NCBI GenBank assembly: GCA_017938925.1
Contig: JAGBAO010000002.1
Span: 82,550 to 146,549 of the forward strand
Length of the DNA: 64,000 nucleotides
Direction of reading: 5' to 3'
Origin: Bacteroidales bacterium
Lineage (GTDB): Bacteria; Bacteroidota; Bacteroidia; Bacteroidales; UBA932
Part shown: positions 49,803 to 59,090 of the stretch, piece by piece
Layout of the letters: each line of letters opens with the position of its first letter
Numbering within the stretch: position 1 is the stretch's first letter
The notes under the pieces: model-generated
The model's database searches: none
Seen by the model: the letters and a program-made list of their open reading frames with translations, nothing else
Told to the model about the DNA's origin: nothing
Made by a program: the position numbers and the translations under genes

Positions 49803-51791
49803 TTAGTCCACTTCAGCAGGCTCAACTGTATCCTCTGATTCAGTCGCGACCTCTTCAGGATCCTTAGGAATCTCCTCCCCTGCCGGAGCACCGGCTCTTG
49901 GACCGAAGATTCTCTCAAGATCATCTGCAAAGATAACTTCTTTCTCCAATAAAAGTGCAGCAAGCTGCATAAAACCTTCAGAATTTTCAGAAAGAATCCT
50001 CTTGGTCCTTTCATGAATCATCTCGATAAGCTCCTTAACCTCTTTATCAATGAGTTCCGCGGTCTTCTCACTGTAAGGTTTTGTGAGGTCATAGCCACGT
50101 GCGCCCGTTGAATCGTAGAAGGAAAGATTGCCGACCTTTTCACTCATTCCATAGAAGGTCACCATCCCATATGCCATCTTCGTAAGGCGTTCAAGATCAT
50201 TGAGAGCACCAGTCGAAGGCTGTCCGTTGACGATTTCCTCAGCGACACGGCCTCCGATCAGAGAACACATCTCATCGATCATCTGCTCCTTGGTGACCAG
50301 CTGACGCTCTTCTGGAAGATACCATGCAGCTCCCAGTGCCTGTCCACGAGGGACAATCGTCACCTTGAAAAGAGGATTTGCATGAGGGAGAAGCCAGCTT
50401 ACTGTCGCATGTCCTGCCTCGTGATGGGCGATAGATTTCTTCTCCTCTGGTGTGATTATCTTCGACTTCCTTTCAAGTCCTCCGATGATTCTGTCGACAG
50501 CGTCAAGGAAATCCTGCTTCTCGATTGCAGTCTTGTTCTTGCGGGCGGCAGTCAGGGCTGCTTCGTTGCAGACATTGGCTATATCTGCACCTGAGAAACC
50601 AGGTGTATGCTTTGCAAGGAACTCAAGATCGAAATCATCCGCAAGCTTGAGATTGCGAAGATGTACCTTGAATATCTCTTCCCTCTCCTTAAGGTCAGGC
50701 AGTTCCACATGAATCTGACGGTCGAAACGTCCTGCACGCATAAGAGCCTTGTCCAGAATATCAGCACGGTTGGTTGCCGCCAGTATGATGACACCAGAGT
50801 TTGTGCCGAATCCATCCATCTCAGTAAGAAGCTGGTTCAGAGTGTTTTCGCGTTCGTCGTTTGACGAGAAGCCACCGTTCTTGCTGCGGGCACGGCCGAC
50901 TGCATCGATCTCGTCGATGAAGACGATGCAAGGTGACTTTTCCTTTGCCTGGCGGAAGAGGTCTCGCACACGTGAGGCACCCACTCCTACAAACATCTCC
51001 ACGAAATCCGATCCGGAAATCGAGAAGAAAGGCACGTCCGCCTCACCGGCTACAGCTTTTGCCAGGAGGGTCTTACCCGTGCCAGGAGGGCCCACAAGCA
51101 GGGCTCCCTTCGGAATCTTGCCTCCAAGGGCTGTGTATTTCTTAGGATTCTTCAGGAAATCAACGATCTCCATAACCTCATCCTTAGCACCGTAAAGACC
51201 GGCTACATCCTTGAAGGTTACCTTGATATCGTTCTTCTCTGCAAGTTTTCCCGTTGATTTTCCGACATTGAATATGCCTCCCGGCCCACCAGGACCTCCC
51301 ATATTCTTGTTCACGCCTCTGAACATGAAAACCCACATGAGAATAAGAAGAAGCGGGAAAAGTATCCAGTCTATTATTCCCCAGAAATTCTCCTTGTTCT
51401 CAATCACCACCTTGACCTTTTCGTCTTCAGGAAGCTGGGCATTCAGTTCTCCGAACATCTCCTCCGCATTGAAACTGCCTGATACAAGGAAAATGAAATG
51501 AGGTGACTTCTTAGGGATATTTCCACCGAAAAGGTCAGAATACTTTTCGATCCTGTCAGGTTTCATGGTAATATGGCCTTCGAATTCGTTTCTGATGAAA
51601 GTGACTTCCTTGATGTCACCTGCAAGCCACTGCTTCTTTACCTCATCCCATTCCTCCTTCTGAGGATTGGCACCTGACTGGTTAAAGAACATCCAGCCGA
51701 TTCCGAGAAGAATCAGGAAATATATCCAGGAAAAATTGAACTTGATCTTGATTGTCTTCCTCTTGCGAGGATCGTTGCTGTTCTCTGCCAT
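49803..51791 (-). CDS. ftsH: ATP-dependent zinc metalloprotease FtsH
   Basis: 662 aa. Two N-terminal membrane helices flank a periplasmic domain; the second is followed by a Gly-rich linker. The AAA module has Walker A GPPGTGKT at 234-241 and Walker [10 protein letters not shown], with the second region of homology at [19 protein letters not shown]. The M41 protease motif HEAGH is at 457-461. It degrades membrane and regulatory proteins. The acidic C-terminal tail is Glu/Ala/Pro-rich. Confidence 0.97.
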   Translation of the reverse strand: MAENSNDPRKRKTIKIKFNFSWIYFLILLGIGWMFFNQSGANPQKEEWDEVKKQWLAGDIKEVTFIRNEFEGHITMKPDRIEKYSDLFGGNIPKKSPHFIFLVSGSFNAEEMFGELNAQLPEDEKVKVVIENKENFWGIIDWILFPLLLILMWVFMFRGVNKNMGGPGGPGGIFNVGKSTGKLAEKNDIKVTFKDVAGLYGAKDEVMEIVDFLKNPKKYTALGGKIPKGALLVGPPGTGKTLLAKAVAGEADVPFFSISGSDFVEMFVGVGASRVRDLFRQAKEKSPCIVFIDEIDAVGRARSKNGGFSSNDERENTLNQLLTEMDGFGTNSGVIILAATNRADILDKALMRAGRFDRQIHVELPDLKEREEIFKVHLRNLKLADDFDLEFLAKHTPGFSGADIANVCNEAALTAARKNKTAIEKQDFLDAVDRIIGGLERKSKIITPEEKKSIAHHEAGHATVSWLLPHANPLFKVTIVPRGQALGAAWYLPEERQLVTKEQMIDEMCSLIGGRVAEEIVNGQPSTGALNDLERLTKMAYGMVTFYGMSEKVGNLSFYDSTGARGYDLTKPYSEKTAELIDKEVKELIEMIHERTKRILSENSEGFMQLAALLLEKEVIFADDLERIFGPRAGAPAGEEIPKDPEEVATESEDTVEPAEVD

Positions 51792-51802
51792 AGTGTGTTC
51801 AG

Positions 51803-52150
51803 TTAGTCTTCATATACAGTGCGGTCAGCGTCTGCCCAAAGGTCTTCGAGACGGTAGAATGCCCTGTACGGAGTCTGGAAGACATGTACGACGATGTCGC
51901 CATAGTCAAGGATGACCCAGAAAGCATTCTCCTTACCCTGGGTCCTGACGACTTTCCTGCCGCACTTTTCTATCATTCTCTCCTCGATATTGTCAGCGAT
52001 CGCCACAACGTTAGGTGTCGAGTCTGCACTGCAAACTATAAAGTGATCTGAAATTGCTGTTCCGATAGGTCTGAGGTCAAGCGATACCACTTCCTGTCCT
52101 TTCTTTTCAAGCATTGCATCGGCAATGACCTTAAGTTCTTTGTTGTCCAT
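51803..52150 (-). CDS. rsfS: Ribosomal silencing factor RsfS
   Basis: 115 aa from ATG 52150. The frame stays open to 52555, but the extension is antisense to birA and lies upstream of the predicted promoter. The sequence is typical RsfS/Iojap: KGQEVVSLDL, DHFIVCSADST, WVILDYGDIVVHVFQTPYRAFYRLEDLWAD. It blocks ribosomal subunit joining by binding the uL14 protein during starvation. Transcribed with ftsH. Confidence 0.93.
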   Translation of the reverse strand: MDNKELKVIADAMLEKKGQEVVSLDLRPIGTAISDHFIVCSADSTPNVVAIADNIEERMIEKCGRKVVRTQGKENAFWVILDYGDIVVHVFQTPYRAFYRLEDLWADADRTVYED

Positions 52151-52173
52151 TAGATGAATTATGTTTAATTTTG
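52139..52173 (+). promoter_or_regulatory. Promoter of birA
   Basis: TAATTTTG at 52166-52173 (TAnnTTTG). The -33 element is either TTTG at 52139-52142 or GTTG at 52142-52145. The start site near 52180 rules out the earlier in-frame ATG at 52161. Confidence 0.45.
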
Positions 52174-52185
52174 TAAAAATCCGTG

Positions 52186-52216
52186 CAAAGATAAGCAAAT
52201 TCCGCACCATGACAAA
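52186..52216 (-). promoter_or_regulatory. Promoter of rsfS-ftsH-cdsA
   Basis: On the minus strand TTTG (52216-52213), exactly 19 nt, then TATCTTTG (52193-52186). It overlaps the birA promoter region back-to-back. Confidence 0.6.
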
Positions 52217-53009
52217 CAAGCATGACATAATGTGGTTCGATTCTCTGGATTCGACCAATGACGAGGCTGCAAGGCATATTTCAGATATTGACAATTTGTC
52301 AGTTCTGTCAGCTTTGGAGCAGTCAAAAGGACGTGGACAGAAGGGAAATTCCTGGTCATCAGATCCAGGAGAGAACCTTACATTCAGTGTTGTCCTGAAA
52401 TATGCTCTTACCCTTCCCGAATCCTTGAAACCCGGCCTGCTTATGCCACTTAAGGCCACAGACCAGTTTGCTGTGAGCGAAGCCGCCTCACTCGCAGTAG
52501 TTGACCTTTTATCCGAATACGGAATACAGGCGAAAATAAAATGGCCAAATGACATTTATGTCAATGACAAAAAGATATGCGGCATTCTGATTGAGCATGT
52601 CGTCAGAGGTAAGAATATGACTCACAGTATTGTAGGAATAGGTTTGAATGTCAATCAAAGCAAGTTTGATCCAGCATTGCCAAATCCCACGTCAATGGTT
52701 CTCTGCTGTGCTGACAAGGATGTAGCTCAATCATTTGACATTCGTGATTGCCTTGAAAACTTCATTACAATATTTTCCGGATATGTCAATAGATATCTTC
52801 ACTCAAACGGAGGACTTCGCAATCTGAGAAGGATGTATCTGAATCAGATGTGGAGGATCGACAAGGAGACTTGTTTCATTGACAATCAATCAGGCATGCA
52901 ATTCCAGGGAATCATACGCGGATTGTCCGATATCGGCCTTCTGAAAGTGGAAAATGAAAAAGGCGAACTCATCGAATTCGCCTTCAAGGAAATATCTTAT
53001 ATCCTGTGA
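52209..53009 (+). CDS. birA: Biotin-[acetyl-CoA carboxylase] ligase
   Basis: 266 aa from ATG 52209. The catalytic domain has DSLDSTNDEA, GRGQKGNSWSSDPGENLTFSV (biotin-adenylate loop) and KWPNDIYVNDKKICGILIE. There is no N-terminal helix-turn-helix, so it is a class I ligase that does not act as a repressor. It attaches biotin to carboxyl carrier proteins. Its stop codon directly abuts the stop codon of convergent rpe. Confidence 0.93.
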   Translation: MTNKHDIMWFDSLDSTNDEAARHISDIDNLSVLSALEQSKGRGQKGNSWSSDPGENLTFSVVLKYALTLPESLKPGLLMPLKATDQFAVSEAASLAVVDLLSEYGIQAKIKWPNDIYVNDKKICGILIEHVVRGKNMTHSIVGIGLNVNQSKFDPALPNPTSMVLCCADKDVAQSFDIRDCLENFITIFSGYVNRYLHSNGGLRNLRRMYLNQMWRIDKETCFIDNQSGMQFQGIIRGLSDIGLLKVENEKGELIEFAFKEISYIL

Positions 53010-53651
53010 TCAGACCTTCATCGCAGCTATGACCTGAGCAGGGTCATCTGCCTTGAACACGGCACTTCCGGCAACGAGAATCTCAGCACCCGCCTCGACC
53101 AGAGCTCCGGCGTTAGCGGGAGATACTCCTCCGTCCACTTCAATAGGCACTGGAAGCCCAAGGCGGTCGATTTCAGCTTTCAGCGTACGTATTCTTCCGT
53201 ATGTATCTTCAATGAATTTCTGTCCGCCAAAGCCAGCAAAGACAGACATGAGAAGGACGTAGTCGCATAGATGAAGAAACGGGAACAGATTCTCCACAGG
53301 AATATCTGGATTTATCACCAGACCTGCCTTCATACCTGTCTCACGAATCCGCATCAGAGCCTGCTCAGGCTCATCAGTGGCATTGAGGTGAAAACTGAGC
53401 ATGGAGGCTCCTGCCTTTGCAAACCTGTCGATATATTTCTCGGGCTGGACAATCATAAGATGTACATCCAGCGGTTTTTCCGCTTTGGAAGCGATTGCCT
53501 CGACTACAGGAAATCCATATGATATATTGGGAACAAAGACACCATCCATGATGTCAAGATGGAAGAGATCTGCATGCGCGTTAACCATTTCCACATCCTT
53601 TTCAAGATGAAGAAAATCTGCCGAAAGCATTGACGGAGCTACCTGTATCAT
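53010..53651 (-). CDS. rpe: Ribulose-phosphate 3-epimerase
   Basis: 213 aa TIM barrel. The start is MIQVAPSMLSADFLHLEKDV; catalytic and metal sites are LDIMDGVFVPNISYG, PLDVHLMI, VLLMSVFAGFGGQKF and IEVDGGVSPANA, all intact. It interconverts ribulose-5-phosphate and xylulose-5-phosphate in the pentose phosphate pathway. Its start lies 1 nt after the pepD stop. Confidence 0.96.
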   Translation of the reverse strand: MIQVAPSMLSADFLHLEKDVEMVNAHADLFHLDIMDGVFVPNISYGFPVVEAIASKAEKPLDVHLMIVQPEKYIDRFAKAGASMLSFHLNATDEPEQALMRIRETGMKAGLVINPDIPVENLFPFLHLCDYVLLMSVFAGFGGQKFIEDTYGRIRTLKAEIDRLGLPVPIEVDGGVSPANAGALVEAGAEILVAGSAVFKADDPAQVIAAMKV

Positions 53652-53652
53652 A

Positions 53653-55089
53653 TTATCTGTAATTGCAAATAAGGTCTGTAAGAAGGGCTACGAACTTGTC
53701 GAGTGAAGCAAGATCAAGACGCTCTCCCGGAGCATGTACGCCACGAAGGGTCGGTCCGAAGGATATCATGTCAAGTCCCGGGAACTTTTCGGTGAAAAGA
53801 CCGCACTCAAGTCCGGCATGGATGGCCTTTACCTTTGGCTCTGTGCCGAAGAGCTTTCTATATGAGGCAACGCATGCATCCCTTACAGGTGATTCTGCCG
53901 CGGGAGCCCAGCCCGGATACTCCCCTTCATGTTTCACTATCGCACCGGCAAGCACAAAGCAAGCCTCCATCCTGGCGGCTGCCGCACGTCGTGCCGCAGT
54001 CACGCAGCTTCTCTGGCTGGATCCGATACGGATGACTCCCGGCTCGGTCATCTTGACGGAAGCAAGGTTCGTGGATGTCTCGACAAAGTTCTCGATCTCC
54101 TGACTCATAGCAAGAACTCCATGAGGAGAAGCACAGAGAGCCGTCACAAGATTCCAGGCCGTCATTTCATCAATCGCCGTATTCCGGTCTTTCGATGCAT
54201 CTTCCGAGTATCCCACCTTGATATCCTTCTCGATCGCTCCATATTCCTCAAGCACTTCAGCACGATAAGTGTCAAGTCGCTCGTTGATTATTTCAAGAGT
54301 GTCCTCTTCAGCCGCAATGACAGCCTTTGCCTCACGTGCAATGGCATTGCGCTTGTTACCTCCATCAATGGACACCAGCTGCCAGTCAAGATCGATTATG
54401 CTGTAAAGGAAACGTCCCAGAAGCTGAACAGCATTTGCACGTCCCTTATTGATGTCGTCTCCGCTATGACCGCCCATTGCATCCTTGACAAACACCGTCT
54501 CCATCACGAAATCCTCCTGCAGAGGCTCGTCCTTATAGTGGAACTCTGCCGTGGTGTCAAGTCCGCCTGCACAGCCGACAAAGATTTCACCCTCGTCTTC
54601 CGAATCCAGATTCAAAAGCACTTTTCCAGTGAAGAATCCAGGCTGGAGAGCCATAGCTCCGTCCAGGCCAGTCTCTTCAGCTGTAGTGAAGAGGCATTCG
54701 ATCTTACCGCACGGCAGATCACTGTCCAATATCGCCATCTGAGCAGCCACGCCGATGCCGCAGTCAGCACCAAGAGTCGTGTCCGGTGCGATCATCCAGC
54801 CGTTTTCGATGACATATCTGATCGGATCCTTCCTGAAATCGTGCTCGACTCCTTCATTCTTCTCACAAACCATGTCGGAGTGGCTTTGCAGAACGATAGC
54901 CGGAACATCTTCATATCCTGGTGCCGCCTCTTTGGTGATCAGCACATTCCCGGCAGCATCTGTCTTGCAGTCAAGTCCGCGTGAAGCGGCAAACTCCTGA
55001 AGATATGCAATGATGTGTTCCTCATGACCGGATTCACGAGGAATCCTTGTTATCTCCTTAAAGAAGGATAATACCTTTTCTGAATTCAT
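53653..55089 (-). CDS. pepD: Aminoacyl-histidine dipeptidase (M20 family)
   Basis: 478 aa. Motifs of PepD: ILQSHSDMVCEKN with the first zinc His and catalytic Asp, DTTLGADCGIGVA with the bridging Asp, and TTAEETGLDGA with the catalytic Glu pair. The dimerisation lid domain spans the middle, and ECGLFTEKFPGLDMISFGPT near the C-terminus completes the metal site. It hydrolyses dipeptides in the cytoplasm. A promoter candidate lies inside the dnaA terminator hairpin. Confidence 0.94.
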   Translation of the reverse strand: MNSEKVLSFFKEITRIPRESGHEEHIIAYLQEFAASRGLDCKTDAAGNVLITKEAAPGYEDVPAIVLQSHSDMVCEKNEGVEHDFRKDPIRYVIENGWMIAPDTTLGADCGIGVAAQMAILDSDLPCGKIECLFTTAEETGLDGAMALQPGFFTGKVLLNLDSEDEGEIFVGCAGGLDTTAEFHYKDEPLQEDFVMETVFVKDAMGGHSGDDINKGRANAVQLLGRFLYSIIDLDWQLVSIDGGNKRNAIAREAKAVIAAEEDTLEIINERLDTYRAEVLEEYGAIEKDIKVGYSEDASKDRNTAIDEMTAWNLVTALCASPHGVLAMSQEIENFVETSTNLASVKMTEPGVIRIGSSQRSCVTAARRAAAARMEACFVLAGAIVKHEGEYPGWAPAAESPVRDACVASYRKLFGTEPKVKAIHAGLECGLFTEKFPGLDMISFGPTLRGVHAPGERLDLASLDKFVALLTDLICNYR

Positions 55090-55131
55090 ATATTACAAAG
55101 TTAAATTTTTCCATTACTCGTCTATAACGAC

Positions 55132-55165
55132 AAATCCCTGCAAAGATATCACTTTACAGGGATTT
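55132..55165 (-). terminator. dnaA terminator hairpin containing a pepD -7 element
   Basis: Perfect arms AAATCCCTG (55132-55140) and CAGGGATTT (55157-55165) around a 16-nt loop, with an inner AAAG/CTTT pair. It is 33 nt after dnaA. Its loop includes CAAAGATA (55141-55148), which on the minus strand is TATCTTTG, an exact -7 element facing pepD. A second exact -7 element lies at 55096-55103. Confidence 0.55.
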
Positions 55166-55197
55166 ACATATTATAATGGAAAATAGTTATCAACAAT

Positions 55198-56637
55198 TTA
55201 CCTGCGGACAGGGACAAGCATCTTCTCGATGTCTGAAACATACTGTCTGAATGTCTTGTCGGTGCTCATGAGGTCATTCACGGTCGTGCATGCATGAAGC
55301 ACTGTTGCATGATCCTTTCCACCTATTTCAGCTCCGATGGTCGAGAGAGAACAATTGATCAGATTCCTTGACATGTACATTGCAATCTGACGCGCCTGAA
55401 CGATCTGACGCTTGCGGGTCTTGGACAGAAGATCATCCCGTGTTATGTTGAAGTAGTCGCATACGACCTTCTGAACCTTGTCTATCGTGACATCATTCTG
55501 CTGCTCCCCTACAATCTTTTCAGTTATGCTTTCCGCAAGCTCCACGGTGATTTCCTTATGAGCCAGAGTCGCGTTTGCAATCAGTGAGATCAAAGCTCCT
55601 TCAAGCTCACGGAAATTTGACTTGATCCTGGTTGCGAGGAAATGCAGGACATCCTCATTGAGTTCGACACCCTCTCTGAAAGCACGTGCCTTCAGCATCT
55701 GCAGTCTTGTCTGGAAATCAGGCTTCTGAAGCTCAACCGACAAGCCCCACTTGAGTCTTGAAACAAGTCTCTCCTCGAAGTTCTCCAGTTCGACCGACGG
55801 TCTGTCTGATGTGAAGATCAGCTGCTTTCCGGACTGATGAAGATGATTGAAGATATTGAAGAATGCGTTCTGGCAGCCAGGGCTCTGAAGATCCTGGATA
55901 TCATCGACGATCAGCACGTCTATCTTCATGTAGAATGCCAGGAAGTCTGTCAGTTTGTTACGAACATTGGTGGCATCCATATACTGGATCTTGAACCTGT
56001 TGGCCGGCACATAAAGCACAACCAGTTCCGGATATCTCTTCTTTATTGCGATACCGATTGCCTGAGCAAGATGAGTCTTTCCAAGTCCCGGACCGCCGAA
56101 AAGGAAGAGCGGGTTGAAGGCTGTCTTGCCAGGAGCAGCCGAGATGCTCTCGCCTGCAGTGAAGCCCATCTTGTTGCACTCGCCTACTACGAGGTTTTCA
56201 AAGCAATATACCGGATTGAGCTGCGGGTTGATCTGAACTCTCTGTATTCCTGGGAAAACAAACGGACCAGGATTTCCTCCGCGTGAGAAAGTCTCGATGG
56301 ACACGGGCCTGTTTACTGGCTCGGACCCATATGACGCAGGATATCTGAGAGGCTGCTGCCTCTGAACTGGCGTAACGACGTACACCAGCTTTGCTGCCGC
56401 GCCAAGCTCCTTTTTGAGTGATGCTTTCAGAAGCTCAAGATATGCACCCTCAAGATACTCTCTGAAAAATTCAGAAGGCACTTCAACCGTTAAAGTCGAC
56501 TCTGCAAGAGACACCGGCTTGATCGGCCTGAACCACAGGTCGAACTGTTTTGGATCAATGTTCTGCTGAATGAAATTCAGACAGTTGTTCCAAACAGATA
56601 TGTGTCTTTCTTGCGTCATTTTTGTGTGAGTTGTCAA
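55198..56637 (-). CDS. dnaA: Chromosomal replication initiator DnaA
   Basis: 479 aa; Met7 (56619) is an alternative start. Domain I (WNNCLNFIQQNIDPKQFDLWF) is followed by a linker; AAA domain III with Walker A FGGPGLGKTHLAQAIG and Walker B DVLIVDDIQDL; C-terminal domain IV with the DnaA-box signature GGKDHATVLHACTTV. It opens the replication origin. An AT-rich non-coding stretch lies directly upstream. Confidence 0.97.
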   Translation of the reverse strand: MTTHTKMTQERHISVWNNCLNFIQQNIDPKQFDLWFRPIKPVSLAESTLTVEVPSEFFREYLEGAYLELLKASLKKELGAAAKLVYVVTPVQRQQPLRYPASYGSEPVNRPVSIETFSRGGNPGPFVFPGIQRVQINPQLNPVYCFENLVVGECNKMGFTAGESISAAPGKTAFNPLFLFGGPGLGKTHLAQAIGIAIKKRYPELVVLYVPANRFKIQYMDATNVRNKLTDFLAFYMKIDVLIVDDIQDLQSPGCQNAFFNIFNHLHQSGKQLIFTSDRPSVELENFEERLVSRLKWGLSVELQKPDFQTRLQMLKARAFREGVELNEDVLHFLATRIKSNFRELEGALISLIANATLAHKEITVELAESITEKIVGEQQNDVTIDKVQKVVCDYFNITRDDLLSKTRKRQIVQARQIAMYMSRNLINCSLSTIGAEIGGKDHATVLHACTTVNDLMSTDKTFRQYVSDIEKMLVPVRR

Positions 56638-56890
56638 GTTTTAGATCTCGCTTCGGAAAGCGGTTACAAAGATGAGGAAAAAAAACTTATAAAAAATTAA
56701 TTTTGCTATTGTTTTTTAATTTTATTTTACACTATCCGTTTTGGATTTCTTAAAACCAGTAAAGTTGTATCCTATTGATTATCAACCGAATACAACTTTA
56801 CCAAATCGCTAACTTGTTAATCTACCTGCAATTGCCTATTTTTAAAGATTCAAAATTAACAAAATGGCGTTTTCTCGTAGATGCAGTGCG
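56638..56890. other. AT-rich intergenic region upstream of dnaA (possible origin or terminator)
   Basis: About 250 bp without a gene. Positions 56680-56745 are very AT-rich. An inverted repeat GTAAAGTTGTAT/ATACAACTTTAC (56759-56770 and 56790-56801) has perfect 12-bp arms, and its 19-nt loop contains TTATCAACC, close to the DnaA box. It could be the terminator of the MlaD-type gene, part of an origin, or both. Confidence 0.45.
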
Positions 56891-57802
56891 CTAGAAGACG
56901 GAAATTCTTATATATTTCTTAGGATTTTCTTGAATTTTCCTGACCAAAGTATCAACGTCATTCAGAAGTGAATCAACGGAGTCATAAACTGAACCATCAT
57001 TGAGAAGTTTACCGATTGTTCCGTTAGGATCGTTGATATTTTCAAGAAGTTCTCTGAAAGAAACAACCAAGGAGTCTATGTCCGATTCGTTCAATGTGCC
57101 CACAAAATCTTTGACACCAGTCATGGTAGTGTCCACTTTTGCAGCTAAGCCGTCAAGTTTCCCTGCAAATGCAGAAAGAGCATCGACAAACTGATCCAGT
57201 TCTTTTGACTTACCCTCCACATTCGCCACGACCTGACTCACATCTGCCATCGTACGCTCCAGATGTGCGACAGTACGCGATATGCTTGCTGTGTTCTTTT
57301 CTGATAGCACTCTGTTAACTCCTGAAACAGTGACCCCAAGACTGTCAAGTGTATGGTTGACCTTGTCCAGCAGAGGACCGATCCCGGCAGAAAGTCCGTC
57401 CATGAGCCCAGGCTCAAACGCCGGCTGGAGCATATCTCCATCCTTTGCCATATCTTCAGATGAACCCAGATCAATCCTGACTCCCTTTCCTCCCATGATA
57501 TCAACTGCATATATGGTCATGCGGCTGTCTGCTGGAATCGCGAATTCCTTTTTAATGGAGCAGGTCACCTTGAAATTGCCGCTTTCAGGCTGATATACCA
57601 CCTCAGACACCTTTCCGGCCTTGTAACCCTTGATGAATACAGGAGCAGATGCAACAAGTCCTTCCACATTGTCATATTGGGAAACAAGTTCAATTTCGCG
57701 GTTCATTATATCCTCACCGCGAAGATAATTGATAAGAAAGAAGGAAGCGGTCAGAACGACCACCACGAAAACACCTATTTTCAGTTCTTTAGAAAATCTC
57801 AT
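56891..57802 (-). CDS. MlaD/MCE-domain protein
   Basis: 303 aa. One N-terminal membrane helix (IGVFVVVVLTASFFLINYL), then the MCE domain (YDNVEGLVASAPVFIKGYKAGKVSEVVY, DIMGGKGVRIDLG), then a long helical C-terminal region with heptad-like leucines. It probably belongs to a lipid transport system between membranes. No ATPase or permease partner is adjacent. 22 nt after the amidase gene. Confidence 0.88.
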   Translation of the reverse strand: MRFSKELKIGVFVVVVLTASFFLINYLRGEDIMNREIELVSQYDNVEGLVASAPVFIKGYKAGKVSEVVYQPESGNFKVTCSIKKEFAIPADSRMTIYAVDIMGGKGVRIDLGSSEDMAKDGDMLQPAFEPGLMDGLSAGIGPLLDKVNHTLDSLGVTVSGVNRVLSEKNTASISRTVAHLERTMADVSQVVANVEGKSKELDQFVDALSAFAGKLDGLAAKVDTTMTGVKDFVGTLNESDIDSLVVSFRELLENINDPNGTIGKLLNDGSVYDSVDSLLNDVDTLVRKIQENPKKYIRISVF

Positions 57803-57824
57803 GTCTTATACCTATTATAATATA

Positions 57825-58988
57825 TTACTTGGATCGTTTCACTTCGTCGCCGTTTACTTCCACAAGGAAAGCCTCCGGGAACTTACGTCTTACCTCCTTC
57901 AGCTTTCTGGCTGCCTCTTCTCTGGTTGATGACTTTGCCGTTATATACTTATATATATTGCTGCCATCCGACTTTACGGCAGTTGTCTTCAGCCCCTTGA
58001 GTCCCGGATCGCCCGCATCCAGCTTTCTACCCAGTCCCATGATCTGAATTCCATACCATATGCCTTCCGGAGCGGCTGTCTCGACAGGCGCCCTTTCAGC
58101 CTGTGTCTGCTTTGTGACGGACTGAGTCTGGGCGGATACAGGTGCTTCATCAACGCTTACGCTTGCATCATATTGAGTCTTGTATGCCTTGAAGGCTTCG
58201 AAAAGATTTGCCGCGACCTTTTCCTGTCCATCTGCCGTACTGAGATATTTATAGTCTTCAGGATTGGAAATGAATCCCAGTTCCAAAAGCGCAGACGGCA
58301 TGTTGGTAGCCCATAAGAGATAAAATATATCCTGGTGGATTCCTGTGTAATTGCTGACTCTGAACGGTTTTCTGTTCATGACATTATCAACTTCCGCCGC
58401 AAACAGGAGACTGTTCGAGTAATTCGCATTCCACATGAGGCTGTGGCTTATTATCGACTCAGGAGAGTCGGGATCGAAATCCTGATATGTTGTCTTGTAA
58501 TCATCCTCCAGCAACATCACCGAGTTCTCCCTTTGCGCTACGCTCATGCTTGCTGCAAAATAATCCTTGTTGTTCTTGCTGTTCTTGGACTTAGGCCCCA
58601 GGATATGCACTGATGCGCCATAAGGCTGGGAGGATCTGTTTGAATTGCAGTGCAATGATATGAACAGGTCTGCGTCATTGCGTTTTGCGACGTTCACTCT
58701 CTCCTTCAGTTCAAGAAAGACGTCCGTGCTTCGCGTATAGACGACCTTGACATCGGGATAAGCATCCTTGATCTTCTGACCGAGCAGTTTAGATATCTTC
58801 AGAACCACATGCTTCTCGCTTGTGGCAGACGTCTTTCCCGGTGCTCCCGGATCTTTGCCGCCATGTCCCGGGTCTATGACTACCGTCTTAAGTCCCAGAT
58901 CCTTCTTCGGCTGCGCCGGCAAGGCCGAAGAGCCCAGCAGAAGGAGCAGGATTGCAAATATGCCGAAAAGCCTTGATTCAACTCTCAT
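57825..58988 (-). CDS. N-acetylmuramoyl-L-alanine amidase (Amidase_3)
   Basis: 387 aa. Signal peptide (LFGIFAILLLLLGSSALPAQ). Catalytic domain residues 30-255: VVIDPGHGGKDPGAPG (first zinc His), SEKHVVLKISKLLG (zinc Glu), FISLHCNSN (second zinc His) and ALLELGFISN (catalytic Glu). A SPOR-like C-terminal region (WYGIQIMGLGRKL to EAFLVEVNGDEV) probably targets it to septal peptidoglycan. It cleaves peptide stems from glycan strands in the periplasm. Confidence 0.92.
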   Translation of the reverse strand: MRVESRLFGIFAILLLLLGSSALPAQPKKDLGLKTVVIDPGHGGKDPGAPGKTSATSEKHVVLKISKLLGQKIKDAYPDVKVVYTRSTDVFLELKERVNVAKRNDADLFISLHCNSNRSSQPYGASVHILGPKSKNSKNNKDYFAASMSVAQRENSVMLLEDDYKTTYQDFDPDSPESIISHSLMWNANYSNSLLFAAEVDNVMNRKPFRVSNYTGIHQDIFYLLWATNMPSALLELGFISNPEDYKYLSTADGQEKVAANLFEAFKAYKTQYDASVSVDEAPVSAQTQSVTKQTQAERAPVETAAPEGIWYGIQIMGLGRKLDAGDPGLKGLKTTAVKSDGSNIYKYITAKSSTREEAARKLKEVRRKFPEAFLVEVNGDEVKRSK

Positions 58989-59001
58989 AAAGACATCTCA
59001 A

Positions 59002-59033
59002 TTTGGTAATAATTGAAATTAGTTTTAAATTTG
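59002..59033 (+). promoter_or_regulatory. Promoter of the LptD-like gene
   Basis: TTTG at 59002-59005, a 20-nt spacer and TAAATTTG at 59026-59033. The start site near 59040 supports ATG 59091 over a TTG at 59013. Confidence 0.55.
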
Positions 59034-59090
59034 CGATTTGCAAAAATAGTAAGAATTTGCAAAAACAGGAAAAACAAAGACGCTAATTTG

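Noticed and set aside
52151-52555. N-terminal extension of rsfS to 250 residues
   Set aside because: Antisense to birA and upstream of the predicted rsfS promoter; RsfS similarity starts at ATG 52150.
53929-54984. 351-codon plus-strand frame
   Set aside because: Fully antisense to pepD, with a composition unlike any protein family; open only because of pepD codon use.
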